The notes under the pieces were generated by a model. The model was not told where the DNA came from, made no database searches, and saw only the letters and a list, made by a program, of their open reading frames with translations. This document shows, piece after piece, positions 1 through 8,176 of a stretch of 64,000 bases of DNA. A program made the translations under genes and the position numbers. How positions within the stretch are numbered: position 1 is the stretch's first letter; the number at the start of each line of letters is the position of its first letter. This DNA is from Streptomyces sp. B3I8 (lineage in GTDB: Bacteria > Actinomycetota > Actinomycetes > Streptomycetales > Streptomycetaceae), in contig NZ_JAUSYN010000002.1 in assembly GCF_030816915.1 (NCBI RefSeq), positions 967,501 through 1,031,500 of the forward strand, in the 5' to 3' direction.

Positions 1-33
1 GGTGGACCCGCCGCACGAGCGGAGACGGGTGAG

Positions 34-1704
34 ATGGAGACAACGCTGCGAGGCGTCGGTGTGAGCCACGGGGTGGCGATCGGCGAGGTACGGCATATGG
101 GCACGGCGGTGCTGGAGCCGCCTGCCAAGCAGATACCGGTGGAAGAGGCGGAGCGCGAGCAGGGGCGCGCCCGTCAGGCCGTGGAGGCCGTCGCGGCGGA
201 TCTCAACGCGCGCGGCAATCTGGCGGGAGGCGACGCGCAGGCCGTGCTGGAGGCGCAGGCCATGATGGCGCAGGACCCCGAGCTGATGGCCGACGTGGAG
301 CGCAGGATCGCCGTGGGCAGCACGGCCGAACGGGCCGTCTACGACGCCTTCGCCTCGTACCGTGCGCTGCTCGCCGGTGCGGGTGAGTACCTGGCGGGCC
401 GGGTCGCCGACCTCGACGACGTGCGGAACCGGATCGTCGCGCGACTGCTGGGTGTGCCGATGCCGGGTGTTCCGGACAGTGACCAGCCGTATGTGCTGAT
501 CGCGCGGGATCTGGCGCCTGCCGACACCGCGCTGCTCGACCCCTCGCTGGTTCTCGGTTTTGTCACCGAGGAGGGCGGGCCGACCAGCCACAGTGCCATT
601 CTGGCGCGTGCGCTGGGAGTGCCCGCCGTGGTGGCGCTGCCGGGCGCGGGCGAGCTCGCCGAGGGCACGATGATCGCCGTGGACGGCAGCACCGGTGAGA
701 TCTTCGTCGAGCCGGGCGAGGAGAAGAAGGCGCAATTGGAGGCCACGGCGGCCGAGCGGCGGGCGGCGCTGTCCGCCTCGACCGGGCCGGGTGCCACCTC
801 CGACGGCCACAAGGTGCCGCTGCTCGCCAATGTGGGCGGGCCCGCGGATGTGCCGGCGGCGGTGGAGGCCGGGGCCGAGGGTGTCGGACTGTTCCGTACC
901 GAGTTCCTCTTCCTGGACGACAGCGAGAACGCGCCGTCCGAGGAGAAGCAGGTGGAGGCCTACCGTCAGGTACTGGAGGCCTTCCCTGAGGGCCGGGTCG
1001 TGGTGCGGGTGCTGGATGCCGGTGCCGACAAGCCGTTGGACTTCCTGACCCCGGCGGACGAGCCGAACCCCGCGCTGGGCGTGCGGGGCCTGCGCACCCT
1101 GCTGGACCACCCCGAGGTGCTGCGCACCCAGCTCACCGCGCTGGCCAAGGCGGCCGAGGGCCTGCCGGTGCATCTCGAGGTCATGGCACCGATGGTCGCG
1201 GACCGCGCCGACGCCAAGGCGTTCGCCGACGCCTGTCGGGACGCCGGTCTGCGGGCCAAGTTCGGGGCGATGGTCGAGATCCCGTCGGCCGCGCTGCGGG
1301 CGCGGTCGATCCTCCAGGAGGTCGAGTTCCTCTCGCTGGGCACGAACGACCTGGCGCAGTACACGTTCGCGGCCGACCGGCAGGTGGGTGCCGTCTCCCG
1401 TTTGCAGGACCCGTGGCAGCCCGCGCTGCTCGACCTGGTCGCGCTGGCGGCCGAGGCGGCCCGGGCAGAGGGCAGGAGCTGCGGCGTCTGCGGTGAGGCC
1501 GCCTCCGATCCGCTGCTGGCGTGTGTGCTGACCGGTCTGGGCGTCACCTCCTTGTCGATGGGTGCGGCGTCGCTTCCCTATGTGCGGGCGGCGTTGTCGA
1601 AGCACACGCTGGCCCAGTGCGAGCGTGCGGCGTCGGCGGCGCGGGCGGCGGACAGCGCCGAGGAGGCGCGTGAGGCCGCCCGGGCGGTGCTGTCGGGCGA
1701 GTAG
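34..1704 (+). CDS. ptsI: PTS enzyme I (phosphoenolpyruvate-protein phosphotransferase)
   Basis: Cytoplasmic enzyme I of the sugar phosphotransferase system; it takes phosphate from PEP onto a histidine and passes it to HPr. At 556 aa it has the full family length: HPr-binding N-terminal region (about 1-140), swivelling domain with GGPTSHSAILAR carrying the phosphorylated His186, and a PEP-binding barrel with GLFRTEFLF, LGTNDLAQY and the late Cys486 in VCGEAASDP. The ATG follows GGAGACGGGTGAG. Streptomyces ptsI usually lies behind crr (EIIA-Glc); the window opens just upstream, so that cannot be verified. A convergent hairpin follows the stop. Confidence 0.97.
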   Translation: METTLRGVGVSHGVAIGEVRHMGTAVLEPPAKQIPVEEAEREQGRARQAVEAVAADLNARGNLAGGDAQAVLEAQAMMAQDPELMADVERRIAVGSTAERAVYDAFASYRALLAGAGEYLAGRVADLDDVRNRIVARLLGVPMPGVPDSDQPYVLIARDLAPADTALLDPSLVLGFVTEEGGPTSHSAILARALGVPAVVALPGAGELAEGTMIAVDGSTGEIFVEPGEEKKAQLEATAAERRAALSASTGPGATSDGHKVPLLANVGGPADVPAAVEAGAEGVGLFRTEFLFLDDSENAPSEEKQVEAYRQVLEAFPEGRVVVRVLDAGADKPLDFLTPADEPNPALGVRGLRTLLDHPEVLRTQLTALAKAAEGLPVHLEVMAPMVADRADAKAFADACRDAGLRAKFGAMVEIPSAALRARSILQEVEFLSLGTNDLAQYTFAADRQVGAVSRLQDPWQPALLDLVALAAEAARAEGRSCGVCGEAASDPLLACVLTGLGVTSLSMGAASLPYVRAALSKHTLAQCERAASAARAADSAEEAREAARAVLSGE

Positions 1705-1734
1705 GCATGGCGGCACGGCGTGGCCGTGCGGAGT

Positions 1735-1770
1735 CGAGGGGCGCTTCACCCAAGGGTGGGGCGCCCCTCG
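1735..1770. terminator. Bidirectional terminator hairpin
   Basis: CGAGGGGCGC (1735-1744) pairs with GCGCCCCTCG (1761-1770), with an inner CACCC/GGGTG extension. It sits between the convergent stops of ptsI and the next minus-strand gene. There is no U tract, as is common in Streptomyces. Confidence 0.75.
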
Positions 1771-1789
1771 CGCGTGCGGGGGCGGCGGG

Positions 1790-2680
1790 TCAGTGCGGGT
1801 GGCCGGGCCAGCCGGTGTCGCCGAGGTCGGGTGGTGCGCAGTAGTCGACGCCGGGCTCCGGGGAGAGGAGGTCGCCGGAGGCGGCGTCGGTGCAGTAGGC
1901 GTCGAAGACCTCCGCGGCGGTCAGCGGCGTCAGGCCGCCGGCGCGCAGGCGCCAGCCGTGGACCCTGTCGGGTCCGTCCGGGGTGCTGCCTCGTACGACG
2001 AGGCCGCCGGGGCTCCCGGTGGCGATGCCGAGGGCGAGCACGGTGGTGAATTCCAGGGCCTCGGTGTCGTCCGGCAGAGGGTCGCCGCCGGGACCCTCGT
2101 CGGTGCGGAGGACGGCGAGGAGGGGTTCGGGACGGGTGGCGACGCTGCAGACGAGGTGGCGTTCGCCGGCGGCCGGGGTGGCGAGGATGCGGGTGAGCAG
2201 GGCGGAGGCGTGGGCGAGGGCGGCGCGTCCGATGTCCTCGCCGCAGTCGGCGCAGGGGCCGAGGGCGGCCAGGGTGGTGGCGGCGTACTCCCAGGTGGCT
2301 TGGCGTACGGCCTCGTCGACGAGGTGCGGGACGAGGTCGGACAGAGGTTGGCCCTCGTAGGGGACGGCGGGGCCGGTCAGGGCGAGCCGGGCGGTGAAGC
2401 GGGTGCGGCTGGCCGGGGCGTCGGGGTCGAGGCCGAGTTCGGCGCAGTATTCGGCGTAGTCCTCGGGGTCGAAGAGGGCGACGGTGGTGTGGCTGCCCTG
2501 GTCGGCGAGGGTGCGGAGCAGGATCTCCGCCTGCTGGAGGTAGGTGGTGTGGTCGTCGAAGGCGAAGGTGCGGTAGCGGCGCATCGCGCCGAAGTCCTGC
2601 TCGTCGGCGAGCAGGCCGATGGTTCCGGCGATCTCGCGGCGCAGGACGCGTCGCATGGTCTCGCTGCGGGTGTCCCCCAT
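1790..2680 (-). CDS. Conserved hypothetical protein, 296 aa
   Basis: I do not recognise a named family. The 296-aa protein is soluble, acidic and without signal peptide or membrane segments. It begins with a helical stretch (RRVLRREIAGTIGLLADEQDFGAM) and has one CADC pair near the middle that could bind metal or be incidental. The start was set at the ATG at 2680 because AGGGGGAC lies just upstream; the frame could extend to 2734 but that adds no Shine-Dalgarno. A perfect inverted repeat lies about 50 bp upstream, so it may be regulated from there. No link to the neighbouring ptsI or acetoacetyl-CoA synthetase is evident. Confidence 0.7.
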   Translation of the reverse strand: MGDTRSETMRRVLRREIAGTIGLLADEQDFGAMRRYRTFAFDDHTTYLQQAEILLRTLADQGSHTTVALFDPEDYAEYCAELGLDPDAPASRTRFTARLALTGPAVPYEGQPLSDLVPHLVDEAVRQATWEYAATTLAALGPCADCGEDIGRAALAHASALLTRILATPAAGERHLVCSVATRPEPLLAVLRTDEGPGGDPLPDDTEALEFTTVLALGIATGSPGGLVVRGSTPDGPDRVHGWRLRAGGLTPLTAAEVFDAYCTDAASGDLLSPEPGVDYCAPPDLGDTGWPGHPH

Positions 2681-2726
2681 GATGTCCCCCTGTGGTGCGC
2701 GGTACGGCGCGCCGGAGTGGCGCACC

Positions 2727-2751
2727 GTGAGCATGGTCGATCAATGCTCAC
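2727..2751. promoter_or_regulatory. Operator-like inverted repeat
   Basis: GTGAGCAT (2727-2734), nine bases, then ATGCTCAC (2744-2751): perfect 8-bp arms, 47 bp upstream of the minus-strand start at 2680. The size and symmetry fit a dimeric repressor site. No regulator gene lies adjacent, so the binding protein is unknown. Confidence 0.45.
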
Positions 2752-2821
2752 TCACAGTAATGGGCGGCACTGACAATGCCCGTCGGCTGGGACGTTCACG
2801 CAGGTCGGGGCATGTGGGGGG

Positions 2822-2849
2822 CGGACGGCCGCGGTACTGCGGCCGTCCG
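2822..2849 (-). terminator. Terminator hairpin after acetoacetyl-CoA synthetase
   Basis: CGGACGGCCGC and GCGGCCGTCCG form a perfect 11-bp stem with a six-base loop, about 20 bp past the stop of the minus-strand ligase gene. Confidence 0.7.
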
Positions 2850-2871
2850 GTCGGGGCTGTCCGGGGGGGCG

Positions 2872-4848
2872 TCAGGCGCGCTTGCGGGCCAGTTCCTCGT
2901 AGAAGTGCAGCAGGTCGAGGTTGTCGATCGAGCCGGGATTGACCGCCTTGTCCAGCGGGGTGCCCTGGAGGAGGCGTTTGACCGGGACTTCGATGCGCTT
3001 GCCGGTGAGGGTGTGCGGGACGCCGGGGACCTCGATGACCTCGTCGGGCACGTGGCGCGGTGAGAGCTGTTCCCGGATGGCCTTCTTGATGCGGTCGAGC
3101 AGGTGTTCGTCGAGCACCGCACCCGGGGCGAGGTGGACGAAGAGGGGCATCCAGTAGCCGCCGTCGGGCTGTTCGATGCCGAGGACGAGGGACTCCCGGA
3201 TCTCCGGGAGGCGTTCGACCACTTCGTAGATGTCGGCCGAGCCCATGCGGACGCCCTGGCGGTTGAGCGTGGAGTCGGAGCGTCCGTGGATGATCACGGA
3301 GCCCCGGGAGGTGAGCGTGATCCAGTCGCCGTGGCGCCAGACGCCGGGGTAGACGGAGAAGTAGCTGTCGTGGTAGCGGCTGCCGTCGGGGTCGTTCCAG
3401 AAGCGGATGGGCATGGAGGGCATCGGGTTGGTGACGACGAGCTCGCCGACCTCGTCGACCAGGGGTTCGCCGTTCGGGTCCCAGGAGCGCAGGTCGGTCC
3501 CGAGGCAGGGGGCCTGGAGTTCGCCGATGTACACCGGCAGTGTGGGGACGGCCCCGGCGAAGCAGGAGCAGACGTCGGTGCCGCCGCTGACGGAGGCGAT
3601 CCACAGGTCGGCGCCGCGGTCGGCGAACTCGTCGTGGAGCCAGCGGAAGCCGTCCGGCGGCAGGGGCGAGCCGGTGGTGGCGACGCACTTGACGCGGGAG
3701 AGGTCGTGGTCGCGCGCGGGGTGGGCGCCGGCCTTGCGGCAGGCCATGACGTAGGCGGCGGAGGTGCCGTACAGGGTGGCGCCGGTGCGCGCGGCGATCT
3801 GCCACTGGGCGTCGATGGCGGGGTGTCCGGGACTGCCGTCGTACATGACGATCGTGGTGCCGGTGAGCAGGCCGGAGACGAGGAAGTTCCACATCATCCA
3901 GCCGGTGGACGTGTACCAGAAGAAGACGTCCTCGGGGCCGAGGTCGCAGTGCAGGCCGAGTTGTTTGAGGTGTTCGACCAGGATGCCGCCCTGGGACTGG
4001 ACGATCGCCTTGGGCAGTCCGGTGGTGCCCGAGGAGTAGAGCACCCACAGGGGGTGGTCGAAGGGGACCTGTTCGAATTCCGGTTCCACGTCGGCGGCGG
4101 TCAGGGCCGTCCAGTCGAGGGCGCCCTCGGGTGTGTCCGTGCCGAGGAGCGGGATGTGGACGACGGCGCGCAGGGTGGGCAGCTCGCGGCGGAGTTCGGC
4201 CACGGTGTCCCGGCGGTCGTGCTCCTTGCCGCCGTAGCGGTAGCCGTCGACGGTGAACAGGACGACGGGTTCGACCTGCTGGAAGCGGTCCAGGACGCTG
4301 CGGGCGCCGAAGTCGGGAGCGCAGGAGGTCCAGACGGCGCCGACGGCGGCGCTGGCGAGGAGGGCGACGGCGGCCTGCGGGATGTTGGGCAGGTAGCCGC
4401 TGACGCGGTCGCCGGGGCGTACGCCGAGGGCGCGGAGTTCGGCGGCGAGGGAGCCGACCTGGCGGCGCAGTTCGGCCCAGGTGACCGGGCGGGGCTCATG
4501 GCTCTCGTCGACGGCGAGGACGGCCGGTTCGTCCGGGCGGGTGGCGGCGGCGCGCAGGGCGTGCTCGGCGTAGTTCAGCCGGGCTCCGGGGAACCACTGG
4601 GCGCCGGGCATGGCGCGGTCGCCCAGCACGCGCGCGTAGGGCGTGCTGAACCGTACGTCGAACCACTCGGTGACGGCCTTCCAGAAGGTCTCGGGTTCGG
4701 CCACGGACCAGCGGTGCAGGGCTGGGTAGCCGCCGTCGGCGGGCGCCCGGTGGTGGGTGGCCGCCCAGGACTGGAAGGCGGTGATGCGGGCCTGTTCGAT
4801 GCGGTCCTCGTCGGGCCGCCAGAGCGGCGAGGGGTGCGCTGAGGTCAT
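2872..4848 (-). CDS. aacS: Acetoacetyl-CoA synthetase (acetoacetate-CoA ligase)
   Basis: ANL-superfamily ligase that activates acetoacetate to acetoacetyl-CoA through an acyl-adenylate, feeding ketone bodies or PHB breakdown products into central metabolism. The 658-aa length is typical of this family. Visible motifs: P-loop-like LYSSGTTGLPKAIVQSQGG, the YTSTGWMMWN segment characteristic of acetoacetyl-CoA and acetyl-CoA synthetases, GRSDSTLNRQGVRMGSADIY, and the C-terminal catalytic lysine region LTGKRIEVPVKRLL. Start set at the ATG at 4848 (TSAHPSPLWRP follows), which aligns with the usual N-terminus; the frame stays open to 4932 but that stretch is Arg-rich and not conserved in character. 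Confidence 0.93.
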   Translation of the reverse strand: MTSAHPSPLWRPDEDRIEQARITAFQSWAATHHRAPADGGYPALHRWSVAEPETFWKAVTEWFDVRFSTPYARVLGDRAMPGAQWFPGARLNYAEHALRAAATRPDEPAVLAVDESHEPRPVTWAELRRQVGSLAAELRALGVRPGDRVSGYLPNIPQAAVALLASAAVGAVWTSCAPDFGARSVLDRFQQVEPVVLFTVDGYRYGGKEHDRRDTVAELRRELPTLRAVVHIPLLGTDTPEGALDWTALTAADVEPEFEQVPFDHPLWVLYSSGTTGLPKAIVQSQGGILVEHLKQLGLHCDLGPEDVFFWYTSTGWMMWNFLVSGLLTGTTIVMYDGSPGHPAIDAQWQIAARTGATLYGTSAAYVMACRKAGAHPARDHDLSRVKCVATTGSPLPPDGFRWLHDEFADRGADLWIASVSGGTDVCSCFAGAVPTLPVYIGELQAPCLGTDLRSWDPNGEPLVDEVGELVVTNPMPSMPIRFWNDPDGSRYHDSYFSVYPGVWRHGDWITLTSRGSVIIHGRSDSTLNRQGVRMGSADIYEVVERLPEIRESLVLGIEQPDGGYWMPLFVHLAPGAVLDEHLLDRIKKAIREQLSPRHVPDEVIEVPGVPHTLTGKRIEVPVKRLLQGTPLDKAVNPGSIDNLDLLHFYEELARKRA

Positions 4849-4949
4849 GGGGCGGCTCCCGGGCTGTGCGCGTCGTGTGCGCGGTCGTGCACGGGTGGGG
4901 TGCGCGGCACGCGGTGACAGGGACGATGCCATGTGATCGACTTCCGCAC

Positions 4950-4989
4950 CAGGGTGCGCCTCGGACGCGCATCAGGGTGCGCCTCGGAC
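4950..4989. repeat. 17-bp direct repeat in a divergent promoter region
   Basis: The 17-mer CAGGGTGCGCCTCGGAC occurs at 4950-4966 and 4973-4989, a period of 23 bp (about two helical turns), between the divergent ligase (start 4848) and the GH31-like gene (start 5080). It could be a tandem regulator site or a local duplication. Confidence 0.55.
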
Positions 4990-5079
4990 CGTCGGCCACG
5001 TGAACATGTGACTCCCCTGCTGGTGAACGGCAGTTGAACGACTTCGATGTGCGGCGCCGGTGATGGCAGGGTGAGCAGC

Positions 5080-7467
5080 ATGGACGGTCGTGACCTGGTG
5101 CGTTCGGTGAGGGTGTTCGGTTCGGGGGGTGCGGCGCAGGGGTTGCGTACGGTGCGGGCGGCGTGGTCGAGGAGACGTGCGGACGCCGTCGGGCTGCCGC
5201 CGCGGGGGGCGGAGCGGGCCCGGGTGCCGGGTGCGGTGCGGGAGGCGGAGCCGGGTCCCGGGGGCGGGGTGATCCGGTTCGCGCGTTCGGAGCTGCGGGT
5301 GGCGGTGGCGCGGGACGGGGCGGTGTTCTGGGGCTGGGACGGGGTCGGCCCGGAGCCGTCGTACGCGCTGGCGGGAGGCTGTCCCGAGCCGGATCCGAGG
5401 GCGGTGCTCGAGCCGGACAAGGACGGCGGCTGGCGGGTGGTGGCGGAGCGGGTCACGGTCGTGGTGTCGCGCACCGGTGCCGTCGAGGTGTGCACGCCGG
5501 GCGGGGTGACGCTGCGGCGGGACCTGCCGCCCCGCTGGTGGGAGCCGGTCGGCGGCGGTCCGGCGCGCTGGACGCAGCGCGCGGAGACGGCGCCGGACGC
5601 CCGGTTCTTCGGGCTCGGGGCAAGGGCGGACGGGCCCCGGCTGCGGGGCGGGACGTACCGGCTGTGGAACACGGGGCCGGGGCGGCGGCTCCTGCCCGGT
5701 GACGAGGGGCCCTACCTGGCGATGCCGGTGCAGCTCGTGGTGGCCGACGCGGGCACGCATCTGGTCTTCCACGACTCGCCCTGGGACGGGGTGGTGACGC
5801 TGGCGGAGGGCGCGGAGGGTGCCGGTTCGGGGCACGACCGGCCCGCGACCTGCGAGCTGCGCATGGAGGGGGGCCCTCTGCGCTGCTGGGTGGTGGTGGG
5901 CTCCCCCGAACGCGTGCTGCGCGTCTGGGCGTCGCTCACGGGCGGGTCGGCGCTGCCGCCGGCCTGGGCGCTGGGGCACCAGCTCGCGCCCGACGACCGC
6001 GGCGACGAACAGGAGGTGCGGCGGCTCGTGGCGGAGTACCAGGGGCACGGTCTGCCGCTGGACGCCGTGCACCTCGGCGTCGGGCACGCCGACCGGAACC
6101 GGGTGTTCACCGTCGACCGGAAGCGGTTCCCGAAGCTGCCGGTGCTGGCCGAGGAGCTGCGCCGGGACGGCATCCGCCTGGTGTCCTTCGTCGACCCCGC
6201 GGTGCGGGCCGAGCCGGGGTACGCGGTCTTCGACGGCGGCGGTGCCGAGGACGTGTTCGTGCGGGGCGCCTCGGGGCGGCGCGTGGAGGGGCTCGCGCGG
6301 TCCGGGACGGCGGTGTACCCGGACTTCACGGACGCGCGGGTGCGTGCGTGGTGGGGCGCGCACTACGAGGAGCGCCTCGGGGAGGGTTTCACGGGGTTCT
6401 GGCACGAGATGGACGAGCCGGTGGCGTTCGCGGCCTTCGGGGACAACACGTTGCCCCGGTCGGCCCGGCACGCGCTGGAGGGCCGCGGCGGCGACCACCG
6501 GGAGGCCCACAACGTGTACGCACTGTGCATGGCGCGGGCGGCCCACGAGTCGTTGCGGACGCTGGCGCCCGGGGAGCGGCCCTTCGTGGTGTCGCGGTCG
6601 GGCTGGGCGGGGTCGCAGCGCCACGGGGGCGTCTGGGCCGGCGAGGTACCGGCCGGCTGGCCCGGGCTGCGGGCGTCGTTGTCGCTGGTGCTGGGGCTCG
6701 GACTGTCCGGGGTGCCGTATGCCGGGCCGGACGCGGGCGGTCACGCCGGCGACCCGTCCCCCGAGCTGTCCCTGCGCCGGCTGCAGCTCCACGCGTACCT
6801 GCCACTGTTCCGCACGCGCTCCGGAGCGGGGGGCGAGCCGTGGGAGCGGGGGGCGGCGGTGCGGGAGCACGTGCGCGCGGCGCTGCTCGAACGCCGTCGG
6901 CTGCTGCCGTACTTCATGACGCTGGCGCACCTTTCCCGCCGTACCGGTGCCCCGTACGTGCGCCCCCTGTGGTGGGGCGCGCCGCAGGACCGGGAACTGC
7001 GCGACTGCGAGGACGCGTTCCTGCTCGGTGACTGTCTCCTGGTGGCGCCGGTGCTGGAGCCCGGCCGGGACCGGCGTACGGTGCGGCTGCCCCGGGGGCG
7101 CTGGTACGACACGGCGACGGGGCGGGCGTACGAGGGGCCGGGGAGGGCCGTGGTGGAGGCTCCCCTGTCGCGGATCCCCGTGCTGGCGCGCGCGGGCGCG
7201 GTGCTGCCGGTGCGGGGCGCGGACGGGGGTGTGGAGCTGGAGGTCTGGGCGCCGGGGCGCGGGCGGACCGGGGGCGGTGTGGTCGCGCGGGATCTGGGTG
7301 AGGGCCGGGATGTGAGTGACTGCCGGGACGCTGATGACGGCCGGGACGCGACGGTGATCGAGCGGTACGTGGCACGGCGGCAGGGCGGGCGGGTCGTCGT
7401 ACGGCCGCATGGGGCGGAGGGGGAACCGCCGTATCCGGTGCGGGTGCGGGGGTTGTTCGGTTCATGA
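5080..7467 (+). CDS. GH31-like family protein (alpha-glucosidase fold) with altered catalytic residues
   Basis: A 795-aa protein with the GH31 layout: N-terminal beta-sandwich, (beta/alpha)8 barrel (about 300-620) and C-terminal beta domains. GH31 landmarks are recognisable but changed: GFWHEMDEP replaces GFWxDMNEP (Glu443 at the nucleophile position), VWAGE replaces WxGDN (Glu522 at the acid/base position), HLGVGHAD replaces HLDIDYM, and FRTRS replaces FRxHS. It has no signal peptide, so it is probably cytoplasmic. The start at the ATG at 5080 has AGGG eight bases upstream; an ATG at 5047 is in frame without a ribosome site. Substrate unknown; the altered residues leave activity open. Confidence 0.85.
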   Translation: MDGRDLVRSVRVFGSGGAAQGLRTVRAAWSRRRADAVGLPPRGAERARVPGAVREAEPGPGGGVIRFARSELRVAVARDGAVFWGWDGVGPEPSYALAGGCPEPDPRAVLEPDKDGGWRVVAERVTVVVSRTGAVEVCTPGGVTLRRDLPPRWWEPVGGGPARWTQRAETAPDARFFGLGARADGPRLRGGTYRLWNTGPGRRLLPGDEGPYLAMPVQLVVADAGTHLVFHDSPWDGVVTLAEGAEGAGSGHDRPATCELRMEGGPLRCWVVVGSPERVLRVWASLTGGSALPPAWALGHQLAPDDRGDEQEVRRLVAEYQGHGLPLDAVHLGVGHADRNRVFTVDRKRFPKLPVLAEELRRDGIRLVSFVDPAVRAEPGYAVFDGGGAEDVFVRGASGRRVEGLARSGTAVYPDFTDARVRAWWGAHYEERLGEGFTGFWHEMDEPVAFAAFGDNTLPRSARHALEGRGGDHREAHNVYALCMARAAHESLRTLAPGERPFVVSRSGWAGSQRHGGVWAGEVPAGWPGLRASLSLVLGLGLSGVPYAGPDAGGHAGDPSPELSLRRLQLHAYLPLFRTRSGAGGEPWERGAAVREHVRAALLERRRLLPYFMTLAHLSRRTGAPYVRPLWWGAPQDRELRDCEDAFLLGDCLLVAPVLEPGRDRRTVRLPRGRWYDTATGRAYEGPGRAVVEAPLSRIPVLARAGAVLPVRGADGGVELEVWAPGRGRTGGGVVARDLGEGRDVSDCRDADDGRDATVIERYVARRQGGRVVVRPHGAEGEPPYPVRVRGLFGS

Positions 7468-7513
7468 CGGGGCGGGGCGGTTCGGCGTACCGGTTCTCAG
7501 CGCTCGGGCCGGG

Positions 7514-8050
7514 TCAGATGTAGCGGCCCTCGAACCAGGCACGGGCGGCCAGGGTATGCAGCGGGAACGCCAGTTCGGTCGGGCGGCGCAGGAGTTGCCG
7601 GCCCTCCGTCTCGTCGGTGCGGGTGAAGGACGGCAGGTCGGCGGCCGGGCGTTCGGGCAGGAGCCCGAAGAGCAGCAGGTGGCCGTCGGGTGAGCTCATC
7701 GCGTCGGCGAGCCGCACCTCGCGCTCGGCCGCCTCGATGCCGGTCTCCTCCTTGAGCTCCCGGACGACGGCGTGCCGCCAGTCCTCCCTGTGGTCGACGA
7801 AGCCGCCGGGCAGGGCGGTGCCGCCCCGGGCCGGCGGGATGGTGCGGGTGATGACGACCAGGCCGGTGCCCCGGGTGTCGTACGCGGGCTGGAGCGCCAC
7901 CGCGACGGGCAGCGGGTTGCGGTACGCCACGGTGCCGCAGGCGGCGCAGGTGCGCGGCCGTCCGGGGAGGCCCTCCGGGTAGGCCGTGCCGCAGCTCGCG
8001 CAGTGGGAGTCCGGTACCGGGGCGACGGACGGGCGGTGGGATGCGGACAC
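7514..8050 (-). CDS. NUDIX hydrolase with N-terminal zinc ribbon
   Basis: Hydrolase of nucleoside diphosphate-X compounds. The NUDIX box fits GX5EX7REUXEEXGU exactly (GGFVDHRE then VVRELKEETGI). Ahead of it lies a four-cysteine zinc ribbon (CASCG then CAACG), the NudC/NADH-pyrophosphatase-like arrangement, followed by RNPLPVAVAL. At 178 aa it is compact. The start is GTG at 8050. It converges with the GH31-like gene (stop 7467). Substrate cannot be told from sequence. Confidence 0.9.
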   Translation of the reverse strand: MSASHRPSVAPVPDSHCASCGTAYPEGLPGRPRTCAACGTVAYRNPLPVAVALQPAYDTRGTGLVVITRTIPPARGGTALPGGFVDHREDWRHAVVRELKEETGIEAAEREVRLADAMSSPDGHLLLFGLLPERPAADLPSFTRTDETEGRQLLRRPTELAFPLHTLAARAWFEGRYI

Positions 8051-8132
8051 GCCGCGGACTGTAGCCGATCACCGGGCGGACGTCAGCGGTCCGGACGACT
8101 GCGTTCGGACGTCCGCGGTTCGGCGTGCGCGG

Positions 8133-8166
8133 TCCGGACGCCCCGATCTCGGCCGGGGCGTCCGGA
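8133..8166 (-). terminator. Terminator hairpin after the VanX-like gene
   Basis: TCCGGACGCCCCG (8133-8145) and CGGGGCGTCCGGA (8154-8166) form a perfect 13-bp stem with an eight-base loop, 10 bp past the minus-strand stop at 8177. Confidence 0.8.
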
Positions 8167-8176
8167 GGGCCGTGGC

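Noticed and set aside
4972..7410. 812-aa open frame on the minus strand opposite the GH31-like gene
   Set aside because: Pro/Arg/His-rich antisense shadow, no recognisable domain, and the plus strand encodes a clear GH31 protein.
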